From NCBI GenBank assembly GCA_036845225.1, contig DAIUEJ010000038.1:1-26526 (forward strand): a stretch of DNA of 26,526 bases, in the 5' to 3' direction. Source of the DNA: FEN-680 sp036845225 (GTDB lineage Bacteria > Actinomycetota > Geothermincolia > Fen-727 > Anoxymicrobiaceae). Below, piece after piece: positions 1 to 7,221 of this stretch. How positions within the stretch are numbered: position 1 is the stretch's first letter; each line of letters opens with the position of its first letter. Below the pieces are notes generated by a model. It was given only the letters and a program-made list of their open reading frames with translations. It ran no database searches and was not told where the DNA came from. The position numbers and the translations under genes were made by a program.

Positions 1-29
1 AGTGGCCGGGCATCGGGGCGGGTGATGCG

Positions 30-974
30 CTAGAGGAAGGATGCTCTCACCTTTGTGACCATGATGCCGCTGGAGCGGGTGCTCTTGGACAGCCTCGGCG
101 CCAGCAGTAGTAACTCCTGGAAATCCGCTGACTGGTTTTCTGTCTGGATGACGAAGGAGTAGTGCGCGGCCTTTCCGCTGACCGACTTCGTGACTTTGAG
201 CTCCTTGCCGCCTGCGATGACCCTCAACGCCGAAGTCGGGGGCTTGGCGAGCGAGGCATCGATGTCCACCGTGATGGGCTCAGCCCCTGCCTTGACAGGC
301 ACTTTTATCGTCGAGACGGTGTCACTATACTTCTGCTGCCTGAGCAGGGCCGGGTCCTCCAATAACGATGTCGCGTCGCCACGGACCCAGACACCGTCAA
401 CGAGGTTCTTGCCGTAGCCAGCCTTCAGGTCGTCCCCGTTGAACTCGACCGAGCGGTTCCCGGTCCCGTCTATGGGCGCTGAAGGAACGACGTCGTAGAA
501 ATCGACGATCATGCCGCCCCGGCTACCAGGGCTCCACGTCCGGCCCGTCCAGGCCCGCGGGGCGGCGCCCCGGGTCTCCCGGATAGCTCTCCACATGAAC
601 GAGAAGCTGGTCCCCGTGTTCGTGAACCTCACCCACGGGACGTACTCGTAGAGCGACTGCCGGCCCCTCAGCACCATGAACACGGTCTTCTTGCCGTCCG
701 AGGCCGACTTCGCGACCACTGCCTGGAGTTGCCGCGGGTCGCTGGCCGACTGGAGCCAGTAGCAGTCCTTGTTGTAGCTGTATCTCAGGGGCGTCGCGAA
801 CATCGTCGCGACCACCGTATCGGGGGTGATGACCCTGGCGTCCGGGGTGATGCTCGCGATGTGATCGAACTCCGCTTTTGTGTTCGCGAAGACCGTATCC
901 TGCAGGACCAGGTGGCTCATCGGGGCAAACGAGATGAGCAGTGCGACGACCACTGCCACCGCGGCCCCCTCCAT
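30..974 (-). CDS. C-terminal part of a frameshifted GT-C glycosyltransferase
   Basis: This frame continues the membrane glycosyltransferase encoded in 917..2458. It opens with a transmembrane helix rich in Ala and Val (about 951-905), followed by roughly 285 residues without further membrane spans, probably an extracytoplasmic domain. The upstream frame reads FWMARKKVWRG; adding one G to the five-G run at 965-969 (C run on the plus strand) joins it directly to AAVAVVVALL in this frame and gives one protein of about 800 residues. The start at 974 is only the first ATG in the good frame, and I do not think translation begins there naturally. The tail domain has no motif I recognise. The break may be a sequencing or assembly error in a homopolymer or a real inactivating mutation; the sequence alone cannot tell. 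Confidence 0.7.
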   Translation of the reverse strand: MEGAAVAVVVALLISFAPMSHLVLQDTVFANTKAEFDHIASITPDARVITPDTVVATMFATPLRYSYNKDCYWLQSASDPRQLQAVVAKSASDGKKTVFMVLRGRQSLYEYVPWVRFTNTGTSFSFMWRAIRETRGAAPRAWTGRTWSPGSRGGMIVDFYDVVPSAPIDGTGNRSVEFNGDDLKAGYGKNLVDGVWVRGDATSLLEDPALLRQQKYSDTVSTIKVPVKAGAEPITVDIDASLAKPPTSALRVIAGGKELKVTKSVSGKAAHYSFVIQTENQSADFQELLLLAPRLSKSTRSSGIMVTKVRASFL

Positions 975-2458
975 ACTTTCTTCCTGGCCATCCAGAAGAG
1001 CCCCGCGAGGCTGCCGGCGCCGAGGAACAGCAGTGGCATGAGGTAAGAGATGTGCCTCCTGAGCGACCACGGGACAAAGCCGTTGCTTGTCTGGAGGAAG
1101 AAGAAAAGCAGCGAGCCGAGCACCGCGACCGCGAAGACATAAGCCGAGATCTCAGGGCTGCTCCTGTACAGCATCACGCTCAGGCCTGCTACGGCGATGA
1201 AGATGAACAGTCCTCCGAGCATCCAGGTGAACTGGGCGAAGTTCGCATTGTCGCCCGTGAACACCTGGTTCAGGACGAAGCGCAGGTACAGGTAGACGAA
1301 GAGCAGAAGCGACACTCCCGCCGCGAGGGCCCGCCACGGGTTGACCGGTGTGGTACGGCCGTGAAGCACGACCCGGGAAGCACCATGCCCCAGGCGCGCG
1401 ACCTGTCGCGTGAACCACTTCAAGTTGACAAGCACTGCCGCCACGACGATCAATCCGATCCCCAGAAAAACGATATCTACCCGCGCGCTTATCCACGTGT
1501 AGAGTTTGAAGCCATGGAAAGCGTCGCTCACACGGGAATAGAAATAGTCCTTCACGAAAACCCTGTTGTATAAGAGCGACACGATCGCCGCGAGGAAGGC
1601 GGCGTTCATCATCCAGCGGTCAATCGATTCGTACCTGCCCATCAGCATCCTCACGGCGAATGCGATGACGATCGCCGCAAGGAACAGCAGGCCTTCGACT
1701 CTCGATACGATGGCGCCGGCGATAAAGAGGCCCAGGAGCAGCGGGTAAACCCTGTTCCGGTGCTTGAAGTACAGGACCAGCACCAGCAGGGCGCCGACCG
1801 CGAAGAACTGCTCGATGACCTCCGAGACGGGTATGCGGGCGAAATAGATCTCGAGGCTTGCGAAACAAGCCAGCAGCGCGGCGGCAAGACCACCGAACGT
1901 GCCCGCGAGGCGCCGGCCCACGAGGTAAATCATGAGGACGGAAAGCACGGCGAAGAACGAGTTGACGTAGAACGCGCCCCTCGAGCCGAATATCTTGATG
2001 AACAGCCCCATCATTGCCGGCAGGATGTGGTAGAAGGACGGCCGCACCTTTCCCGGACCGGCCGTGGCGCTGAAGGCCAGGAAGACCCTTGTGCCGCGGG
2101 TCAGAATCGCCTTTGCCCCCGGCTCGAGCTGCCTGAGCCGCGCGTCATCGATGACGATGGAGCCGGTCTGCCCCACGTGGTTCCCTGTGTTGTAGTAGAT
2201 CCCGGGGTCCGAGCCCGTCATCCACTCACCTGGCTGCATGAACAAGCCGGCCGCAAGCGCCAGTAGAAATCCGAGTATCAGGAGTTGAAGGACCTGCGGT
2301 TTCTGCCGGGGATAGAGCCGGGCTTTGTACCTTCCGAAGGCCCAGTAACCGGCACTGATGAGCGCCACCAGTGGCACCAGTATCCAGAGCCTCAGGTAAC
2401 CCAGTTCTGCCAGCAGAAGTGTCAGCAGGGCGGTCGTGGCTGTACTCACGGCGACCAT
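917..2458 (-). CDS. GT-C family (GT39-like) membrane glycosyltransferase, N-terminal part
   Basis: Polytopic membrane protein with about ten hydrophobic segments. The first large loop has an acidic motif, GSDPGIYYNTGNHV, followed by YHILPAMMGLFIKIFG and YLVGRRLAG. This order is typical of GT39/ArnT-like enzymes, which transfer a sugar from a polyprenyl-phosphate donor on the outer face of the membrane; the acidic residues of that loop are the usual catalytic site. The open frame extends to 2659, but its first 67 codons contain no ATG, GTG or TTG after the first codon and run into a repeat, so I place the start at the ATG at 2458, just before the first helix (VAVSTATTALLTLLLAEL). A TATAAT lies upstream on this strand at 2635-2630. 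The frame ends early at 917 because of the frameshift near 965-969. Acceptor and donor are unknown. Confidence 0.75.
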   Translation of the reverse strand: MVAVSTATTALLTLLLAELGYLRLWILVPLVALISAGYWAFGRYKARLYPRQKPQVLQLLILGFLLALAAGLFMQPGEWMTGSDPGIYYNTGNHVGQTGSIVIDDARLRQLEPGAKAILTRGTRVFLAFSATAGPGKVRPSFYHILPAMMGLFIKIFGSRGAFYVNSFFAVLSVLMIYLVGRRLAGTFGGLAAALLACFASLEIYFARIPVSEVIEQFFAVGALLVLVLYFKHRNRVYPLLLGLFIAGAIVSRVEGLLFLAAIVIAFAVRMLMGRYESIDRWMMNAAFLAAIVSLLYNRVFVKDYFYSRVSDAFHGFKLYTWISARVDIVFLGIGLIVVAAVLVNLKWFTRQVARLGHGASRVVLHGRTTPVNPWRALAAGVSLLLFVYLYLRFVLNQVFTGDNANFAQFTWMLGGLFIFIAVAGLSVMLYRSSPEISAYVFAVAVLGSLLFFFLQTSNGFVPWSLRRHISYLMPLLFLGAGSLAGLFWMARKKVWRGPRWQWSSHCSSRLPR

Positions 2459-2637
2459 GAGGACATATCGTTCGGCGTTGTCCAGGTCTATGGAAAGGGA
2501 TGAAGCGGAATTCAGCAGGGCGAAGCCGGGGATGAACCCAGCACGGGAACCGATACCGCGATTACTACGATTCTGGCAAGGATGCCGATTGTCTCCCCCG
2601 GTGCCTGTCCAGTCGAATAGCCTGCCCGGATTATAAA

Positions 2638-2667
2638 GTGAAAAAGGGGGGTCGGGCACTTTTTCAC
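2638..2667. repeat. GGGGTC-type intergenic repeat copy 1 with 9-bp inverted arms
   Basis: GTGAAAAAG at 2638-2646 and CTTTTTCAC at 2659-2667 are perfect inverted arms around a GGGGGTCGGGCA core. The element lies 28 nt past the DUF1638 stop and upstream of the glycosyltransferase start. The same GTGAAAAAG-GGGTC-CACTTTTTC layout recurs at 3809-3852. Confidence 0.65.
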
Positions 2668-2694
2668 GATCTTTTTTCAGGGCCGGTCGATCGC

Positions 2695-3345
2695 CTACTG
2701 AAATGGCTCGACCGTGGCGGGGCTCCCGGCGGGGACGACGAGAAACTCCTCGTCCCAGTCGCCGTCGAGCATCTTGAGGAGCATCCTGTTGGAGCCCGGC
2801 AGCTCCTCGAAGCGCAGGTCGAGGAATTCGGCCATGGCTTGGGCGAACTCGCGGTAGACATCGATGTTGTAGTTGCCGGTGTTGATCAGAGCGATGCGGG
2901 TGTAGTTGGCGTACATCACGCGGGCGACTTTGTTGGCGCGCTCCTCGCCGTACTTCTCGCGGATCCTGGCGTACTCCACCAGGGCGCCCTCCTGCGCCTC
3001 GACCCAGCCCTTGGTGAGGAAGTAGGTGCCCGGCTCGTCAGCCTGCATCCTCTTGTGCTCCGCGCGTGAGCCCAGGAAGAGGGCAATGCAGTCATCGATG
3101 ACAGGTATAACCAGGCGGTGCGTCTCTGACAGCAGGCCGACTACCGCATACGAGCACAGCCCGTAGCCGAGGAGTATGTCGCAGTCCCCGGGGACCGCGT
3201 CTATTGCCTCCTGAAGCCGTTTCTTGAGCTCCTCGGGGTAGACATGCAGCCCGAACTCCAGGACCGTCATGCGCTCGTCCGTGACCCCGAGGCGCTTGAG
3301 CTCCTCTGCGACCGTGGCGCATGAGATGATGTGCGGCTCGCTCAT
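2695..3345 (-). CDS. DUF1638 domain protein
   Basis: A 216-residue soluble protein that matches my memory of the DUF1638 family: an N-terminal IISCATVAEEL, a central LGYGLCSYAVVGL, then VIDDCIALFLGSRAEH. Cysteines 9, 55, 64 and 86 and His34 are candidate metal or cofactor ligands. The family has no assigned reaction. From general knowledge it often occurs beside corrinoid-dependent methyltransferases in methanogens and acetogens, which fits the UroD-like and corrinoid genes upstream here. I chose the ATG at 3345 rather than the in-frame TTG at 3369: the upstream sequence TATAAT-gaccac-ATG leaves no room for a 5' leader, so the mRNA is probably leaderless and the gene has its own promoter. A repeat-protein remnant on the opposite strand separates it from the UroD gene. 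Confidence 0.85.
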   Translation of the reverse strand: MSEPHIISCATVAEELKRLGVTDERMTVLEFGLHVYPEELKKRLQEAIDAVPGDCDILLGYGLCSYAVVGLLSETHRLVIPVIDDCIALFLGSRAEHKRMQADEPGTYFLTKGWVEAQEGALVEYARIREKYGEERANKVARVMYANYTRIALINTGNYNIDVYREFAQAMAEFLDLRFEELPGSNRMLLKMLDGDWDEEFLVVPAGSPATVEPFQ

Positions 3346-3351
3346 GTGGTC

Positions 3352-3357
3352 ATTATA
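3352..3357 (-). promoter_or_regulatory. -10 box of a leaderless DUF1638 transcript
   Basis: A perfect TATAAT on the minus strand is followed by six bases (gaccac) and the ATG of DUF1638, which puts the expected transcription start at or next to the start codon. There is no Shine-Dalgarno sequence. I see no good -35 hexamer at the usual distance. Confidence 0.5.
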
Positions 3358-3395
3358 TAGGGTCGGCAACCTTCACCCGTGTAAGGTATTCAGTC

Positions 3396-3812
3396 GTGAA
3401 GCTGACCTCTTCCGCACAGTTTCTCGCCGAGCGGCCGATGTACTTCGACTACGCCGGCAAGTGGGACGGTGGGCACTGCCTTCTCGGCACGTCTGCGCAT
3501 CCCACCTGGTATTTCGCGGAAGGGTACACCGGACCGGGGTTCGACGAGTGGCTCTGCCTGTGGAACCCCGGAGCGTCGGCTATCGATGTCGAGGTCACTT
3601 ATTGCACCCAGGAAGCCGGCGCCCTCCCGGTGAAGACCGTCAGCGTGCTCGCGGGGGCCCGCCTGACGATCAAGGTGAACGACCATGCCGGGCCGGGTTA
3701 CCAGTTGTCAGCGAAGCTGCGGGCGCCGTCGGGGGCAAGCTTCGTCGCCGAACGCCCGATGTACTTCGACTATTACGGCATCGACGGCGGCTCGGTCGGC
3801 TCCGGCTTGTGA
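3396..3812 (+). pseudogene. Truncated remnant of a YFAEG/AERPMYF repeat protein
   Basis: The 138-residue frame holds the tail of one repeat (FLAERPMYFDYAGKWDGGH), then one nearly complete repeat (WYFAEGYTGPGFDEWLCLWNP ... FVAERPMYFDYYG), then stops. Full-length relatives, such as the 770-aa protein in this window, are secreted and carry several such repeats behind a signal peptide. Here there is no signal peptide and no Shine-Dalgarno, and the apparent start is a GTG inside the repeat. Repeat-like sequence seems to continue in frame a few codons upstream (VRYSV), where it meets the DUF1638 promoter. The 3' end stops at an intergenic repeat before the usual GG-DVVG ending. It differs from the four intact repeats here (EWLCLWNP versus DPYICIQNP), so it descends from another gene of the family. 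Probably not functional. Confidence 0.65.
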
Positions 3813-3852
3813 AAAAGAGGGGTCAGAAAAGGAGGGGTCAGGCACTTTTTCG
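3809..3852. repeat. GGGGTCAGGCAC-type intergenic repeat copy 2 (double core)
   Basis: Contains GTGAAAAAG, then two GGGGTCAG cores in tandem, then GGCACTTTTTC. It fills the 48-bp gap between the stop of the plus-strand repeat-protein remnant and the stop of the minus-strand UroD-like gene. It is a direct repeat of the copy at 2638-2667. Confidence 0.7.
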
Positions 3853-3860
3853 CCGGATTT

Positions 3861-5096
3861 TCAGACGGGGAGGCCGGAGCGGCGGAGCCACGCGTCCCAC
3901 GGCTCGAACTCAAGGGGCTCCAGCGAATCATCCTCAAACCCGGGCTTGATAGGATACGTGCCGAACTGCTTCACAGCCGCCACCGCTGTGTGCACGTTCT
4001 CGACCGGCGTCCCGACGGGCACGAGGTTGATGAGCAGCACGAACCTCCCGTCCCCGGCACCCTCGTGGATCAACCCTTTGACAGTCCGCACTATCGCCTG
4101 GCGCGGCCCTTCCTCCAGCAGGTTCGGCCGGATGTTGAGCATCAGGCAGACCTTCTTCTCCTCCGCATAATCCCTTATCTTCTGGATGCCGACCCCCTCG
4201 TAGTCCTCGTTCCAGACGAGCAGGAAGAACGGGCGCAGCGGCTTTATCGGGTTGCCGGCCATCATCTCCATCTTGATGTCCAGTATCTCGCGCGGATCCC
4301 GGGTCTCCTTCTCTCCCCAGGAGCCGGAATCAACCACGGTTCGCATCGCCGAGTTCGTGGCCTTGATGACTTTCTGCACATACGGGAGGCAGAACTCGCG
4401 GATCATCGGCGGCGTCATGTTGGGGGCCGATGCCCAGGCGTCGGACATGACCACGATGGAAGCGTTCGTCACCTCGACCATCTTGTCGATCCAGGGGACC
4501 ACTACCTCCATGCTGAGGAACTCCATCAGCCGGTGCGCGAACTCCGGTGTGCGCTTCATATCCCTGAGGAAGTTCACGTACCCTCGCACCAGCACCGCCA
4601 TCGTGAACGGCGAGCAGCAGTAACACATCGGAGGCAGGCCCATGAGGTCCATGTAGCGCCGGTACGAGTCGAGCACGAACGGCATGCGCCCGCTCCGCCC
4701 CGCCACCGGCGGCTTGAGCCTGTCGAGGTCGGCCTGCTCCGCGATCAGCGGGGTGCTGGTGTCGACGTCGGGCTCGCTGTTCGGGCGCCAGATGAGCTTC
4801 TGCCCGAGCGCGTCGAGCTCGATGTTGTAGAAGTCGAACACCGGCGACCAGAAGTCCACCCCGAAGTAGTTCGCCATGTTCGCCGACGCGTTGATGAACG
4901 GCGCCGCCTCGCGGAAGAACCTGTCCGAGGTCAGGCCGTGCATCGCCATCGCGTAGGTGTAGGGTTGTAGTATCAGCGGGACGCGATCCGGCCTGCCGTA
5001 GATGCCGGCGATCAGTCGCTCGAAGCCGTCGAGCTTACCCAGGTGCACGCCCCTGGCATATGCCGTCCCTTTGAGAAGCTTGGTGACGACTCCCAC
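3861..5096 (-). CDS. Uroporphyrinogen decarboxylase-family (MtaA/MtbA-like) protein without canonical zinc ligands
   Basis: A 411-residue URO-D-fold protein. The family signature near the C-terminus is clear (VPVGTPVENVHTAVAAVKQFG, 359-379), as are the N-terminal region (ERLIAGIYGRPDRVPLIL, 26-43) and a central acidic strand. Relatives such as MtaA/MtbA move a methyl group between a corrinoid protein and a thiol using a zinc held by His-x-Cys and a later Cys. Here the HxCG position reads VDSG (255-258) and the later Cys position reads INLV (356-359), so all three ligands appear to be missing. The start is GTG at 5096: the TAG stop of the corrinoid gene and this GTG share one base, implying translational coupling. 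A corrinoid-linked role is inferred from that arrangement; the substrate is unknown. Heme synthesis is unlikely because no other heme gene is near. Confidence 0.8.
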   Translation of the reverse strand: MGVVTKLLKGTAYARGVHLGKLDGFERLIAGIYGRPDRVPLILQPYTYAMAMHGLTSDRFFREAAPFINASANMANYFGVDFWSPVFDFYNIELDALGQKLIWRPNSEPDVDTSTPLIAEQADLDRLKPPVAGRSGRMPFVLDSYRRYMDLMGLPPMCYCCSPFTMAVLVRGYVNFLRDMKRTPEFAHRLMEFLSMEVVVPWIDKMVEVTNASIVVMSDAWASAPNMTPPMIREFCLPYVQKVIKATNSAMRTVVDSGSWGEKETRDPREILDIKMEMMAGNPIKPLRPFFLLVWNEDYEGVGIQKIRDYAEEKKVCLMLNIRPNLLEEGPRQAIVRTVKGLIHEGAGDGRFVLLINLVPVGTPVENVHTAVAAVKQFGTYPIKPGFEDDSLEPLEFEPWDAWLRRSGLPV

Positions 5097-5737
5097 TACT
5101 TCGCCCCCGCAATCTTATCCACCAGGTTCACCGCGTCGACCGCGTCGGCGGCGTACCCGTCCGCTCCGATCTGTTTGGAGTAGTCGTCCGTGACGGCCGC
5201 GCCTCCTACGATCACCTTGACACCGCTGCGGAGGCCGGCCGCCGCGAGCGCTTCGACCACTTCGTCCATGTTTCGCATCGTCGTGGTCATGTACGCGCCG
5301 AGCCCCAGGACGAGCGGCTTGCGTTCGCGCACCGCCTCGACGAACTTGTCGGCAGGCACGTCCACCCCCAGGTCGACCACCTCGTAGCGCGAGGCGCGGA
5401 GCAGCGCCGTGACGATGTTCTTTCCGAGGTCGTGCGCGTCCCCAGCCACGGAGCCCAGCGCCACAAGGCCCTTGCTCTCGCCGTCGGCACCGGTCAGGAA
5501 AGGCTCCAGCTTCTCCATCGCTGCGTTGAAAGACTCGGCGGCGAGGATCACGTCGGGGAGGAAGTACTCGCCGTCCTGCCAGAGTCGGCCCGCCTCGCGG
5601 ATCCCCGCGACGGCGCCTTGCTCGAGCAACTCCAGGGGAGCGACCCCGTCGTTGATGCCGCGCTGGGCGGCATCGCCGGCCACGTCCTCGTCGCCCTTGA
5701 CAACCGCGTCTTTCAGGACTTTCGTCCAGTCAGCCAT
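5096..5737 (-). CDS. Corrinoid (B12-binding) methyltransferase protein, MtaC/MtbC/MtmC type
   Basis: A 213-residue two-domain corrinoid carrier. Residues 1-80 form the helical cap domain (GEYFLPDVILAAESFNAAM). Residues 88-213 form the Rossmann B12-binding domain with the base-off/His-on motif D100-A-H102-D-L-G-K106, followed by VDLGVDVP and VGGAAVTDDYSKQIGADGY. Length and motifs match complete, functional members. Such proteins hold cobalamin whose cobalt shuttles a methyl group between a substrate-specific methyltransferase and an acceptor enzyme in the cytoplasm. The ATG at 5737 has GGGAG about 7 nt upstream. It overlaps the next gene (UroD-like) by one base. No RamA-type reductive activator and no substrate methyltransferase (MttB/MtaB type) is present in the window, so the methyl donor is unknown. 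Confidence 0.9.
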   Translation of the reverse strand: MADWTKVLKDAVVKGDEDVAGDAAQRGINDGVAPLELLEQGAVAGIREAGRLWQDGEYFLPDVILAAESFNAAMEKLEPFLTGADGESKGLVALGSVAGDAHDLGKNIVTALLRASRYEVVDLGVDVPADKFVEAVRERKPLVLGLGAYMTTTMRNMDEVVEALAAAGLRSGVKVIVGGAAVTDDYSKQIGADGYAADAVDAVNLVDKIAGAK

Positions 5738-5815
5738 ACTTTTCTCCCGCCCGTGCTGGAATGCTCTATTGATTGTACTTCATGTAATAGTGGCGCACTC
5801 CTGCGAAATGCACCA

Positions 5816-5876
5816 CCGGGGTCAGGTCCCGGCGGTGCACGAAGTGGACAAAAAGGTGGACGGTGCCTGACCCCTA
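5816..5876. repeat. GGGGTCAGGCACCGTCCAC-type repeat copy 3, inverted pair
   Basis: GGGGTCAGG (5818-5826) and CCTGACCCC (5866-5874) form an inverted pair, each followed inward by a related GC-rich/GTGCAC or GTCCACC stretch around a GTGGACAAAAAGGTGGAC centre. The right end overlaps the stop codon of the methyltransferase gene at 5874-5876. It lies upstream of the corrinoid gene. Confidence 0.7.
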
Positions 5877-6677
5877 CTTGTGAGCGAGGTAGTAGAGCCG
5901 GTTGAAGTCCACCTTGACGATGCCGCGCTCGGCGCGCCTCTCCATCTCAGCGCGGACCGCCCGGAAGAACGCCTCCAGGTACTCGTCGGTTATCTCGATG
6001 TCGTAGTACGCCGTCCCGATAAACCCCTGCGCCGCTCCGGTCCGGAAGATGCCGAAGGCCTCTTCGACCGTGAACTCGGTGATCTCATATTCGAGCTCAA
6101 TGTAGTCCGTGGAGAAGCCGCGCTCCTCGAAGAAAGCCCGGTATGAGGCGAGGTCGGGCAGGTGCCACCACGGCTTGTGCCAGTGCGCGAAGGTCGGCTC
6201 GATCTCGGGGAGCTCGCTGACGACCGCCACGATGTCGTTGAACCACGGAGCGAAGTCCGGGGTCGAAGGGCACGACAACCCCAGTCGCCCGCCCGCCTTC
6301 AGGGCGCGGAACATGCCCTCGATGGCTTTGCCGGCGTCAACGAACCACTGCATGGTGGAGTTGCAGAAGACCACGTCGAACTCTTCGTCGTAGTCCAGGT
6401 CCTCGGCCGCGACGCGCCGGAACTCGATGTCGGGATGAGCCTCACTGGCCCGCGCGATCATTCCCTCCGAGATGTCTGTCCCGACTACCTGGCCGCCGGT
6501 GGCGTCGACCAGCAGCCGGGTGAGGTGCCCGGGTCCACAGCCGACGTCCAGCACCGACTCACCTTGCTCGAGCTTCAGCAACCCGATGAGCTTGCGCGCT
6601 GCCTGCTGCTGCACGAGGGACCTCTTTCCGTACTCGCCTGAGACACCGTCAAAAGTGTACGCGCTCAATTCAAGCAT
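5874..6677 (-). CDS. Class I SAM-dependent methyltransferase (BioC/Tam-like)
   Basis: About 267 residues. The AdoMet-binding motif I is SVLDVGCGPGHLTRLL (41-56), followed by VVGTDISEGMI and EFDVVFCNSTMQWF (motif IV region), and a C-terminal helical part. The N-terminus (YTFDGVSGEYGKRSLVQQQAARKL) resembles the BioC and trans-aconitate methyltransferase group, but the acceptor cannot be read from sequence. The open frame reaches 6770, but its first 31 codons are a CCCTCACCCC palindromic repeat, so they are not coding. I list the ATG at 6677. A GGAGG lies directly before that ATG, which suits the in-frame TTG at 6668 (spacing 9) better, so the true start may be that TTG. It is the first gene of the minus-strand run that leads into the corrinoid cluster, separated from it by a repeat. 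Confidence 0.85.
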   Translation of the reverse strand: MLELSAYTFDGVSGEYGKRSLVQQQAARKLIGLLKLEQGESVLDVGCGPGHLTRLLVDATGGQVVGTDISEGMIARASEAHPDIEFRRVAAEDLDYDEEFDVVFCNSTMQWFVDAGKAIEGMFRALKAGGRLGLSCPSTPDFAPWFNDIVAVVSELPEIEPTFAHWHKPWWHLPDLASYRAFFEERGFSTDYIELEYEITEFTVEEAFGIFRTGAAQGFIGTAYYDIEITDEYLEAFFRAVRAEMERRAERGIVKVDFNRLYYLAHK

Positions 6678-6700
6678 CCTCCAGATCTTGAAACCCTGCG

Positions 6701-6768
6701 GACCCTCACCCCGGCACTCTCCCACAACGGGAGAGGGAGCATTGACCCTCACCCCGGCTCTCTCCCCC
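6701..6768. repeat. CCCTCACCCC/GGGAGAGGG palindromic repeat block
   Basis: Two copies of GACCCTCACCCCGG (6701 and 6744) with CTCTCCC-acaac-GGGAGAG (6717-6723/6729-6735) forming a hairpin in the first. It lies just upstream of the minus-strand methyltransferase. Sequences of this type are widespread intergenic REP-like palindromes in bacterial genomes. Confidence 0.7.
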
Positions 6769-6896
6769 AAACTCTACGATAACAGTGTTTCAGTCGAACA
6801 AACTTGAGACAACCGCAGGATTCCCCGTGGGGGCATGGAATCACTGACAGTATCAGCGCGGCCGGGCAGGCAGGACAGAGCTTCGGAGGTCTCATC

Positions 6897-7124
6897 GTGA
6901 AGATCGCATTCATCGTGGTATTACTTGCACTTCTGGTCTGTCTCGGTCTTCTGGCGCCGGCCGCGGCGGCCGCGCCGGCGAACGGCTCGGCACGAGCCGT
7001 CAGCGTCCTGGCGCCGTTCGCAATTGAAACCGGGCACGCTCTCGGCTACGTGGCACTGTCACTCGTCGTCCTCGAGATACTGCTGGGTCTGTCCATGCGA
7101 TTCACGCTCTTCAAGAAGAACTAG
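6897..7124 (+). CDS. Small membrane protein, 75 aa, unknown function
   Basis: The start is the GTG at 6897, set by GGAGGT six bases upstream; the open frame runs back to a TTG at 6804 without a ribosome-binding site. The protein begins MKIAFIVVLLALLVCLGLL followed by an Ala/Pro stretch, which could be a signal peptide (AAAAAP) or a first membrane helix. A second helix follows (GHALGYVALSLVVLEILLGL), ending MRFTLFKKN with a positive, probably cytoplasmic, tail. It is isolated on the plus strand between two minus-strand genes. The second helix vaguely resembles cytochrome b-type segments (one His, GY, GL), but there is no second ligand and I do not assign a function. Confidence 0.65.
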   Translation: MKIAFIVVLLALLVCLGLLAPAAAAAPANGSARAVSVLAPFAIETGHALGYVALSLVVLEILLGLSMRFTLFKKN

Positions 7125-7221
7125 AAGACCATGCGATGGGTCCACCTGACCGTGGCACACTCATTCTCATCGTTGTCATCGCCCACGTCTTGACGGTGGA
7201 AGGCTGATAGCCCGTCAAGGC

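Noticed and set aside
941..1573. Long plus-strand frames opposite the glycosyltransferase, LigD polymerase, repeat protein and PolX genes
   Set aside because: These are GC-rich antisense shadows with Arg/Pro/His-heavy composition and no ribosome-binding sites. The other strand carries recognisable domains.
2459..2659. N-terminal extension of the glycosyltransferase frame (67 codons)
   Set aside because: It runs from a GTG inside a repeat through Pro/Gly/Arg-rich sequence with no other start codon, and precedes the natural first membrane helix. It looks like non-coding leader.
6701..6768. Possible CRISPR-like repeat because of two copies of GACCCTCACCCC
   Set aside because: Only two copies with different internal sequences, and a known type of dispersed palindrome; there are no cas genes.
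6678..6770. N-terminal 31 codons of the methyltransferase frame
   Set aside because: The sequence is the CCCTCACCCC/GGGAGAGGG palindromic repeat and not conserved coding sequence; a GGAGG sits just before the internal ATG/TTG starts.
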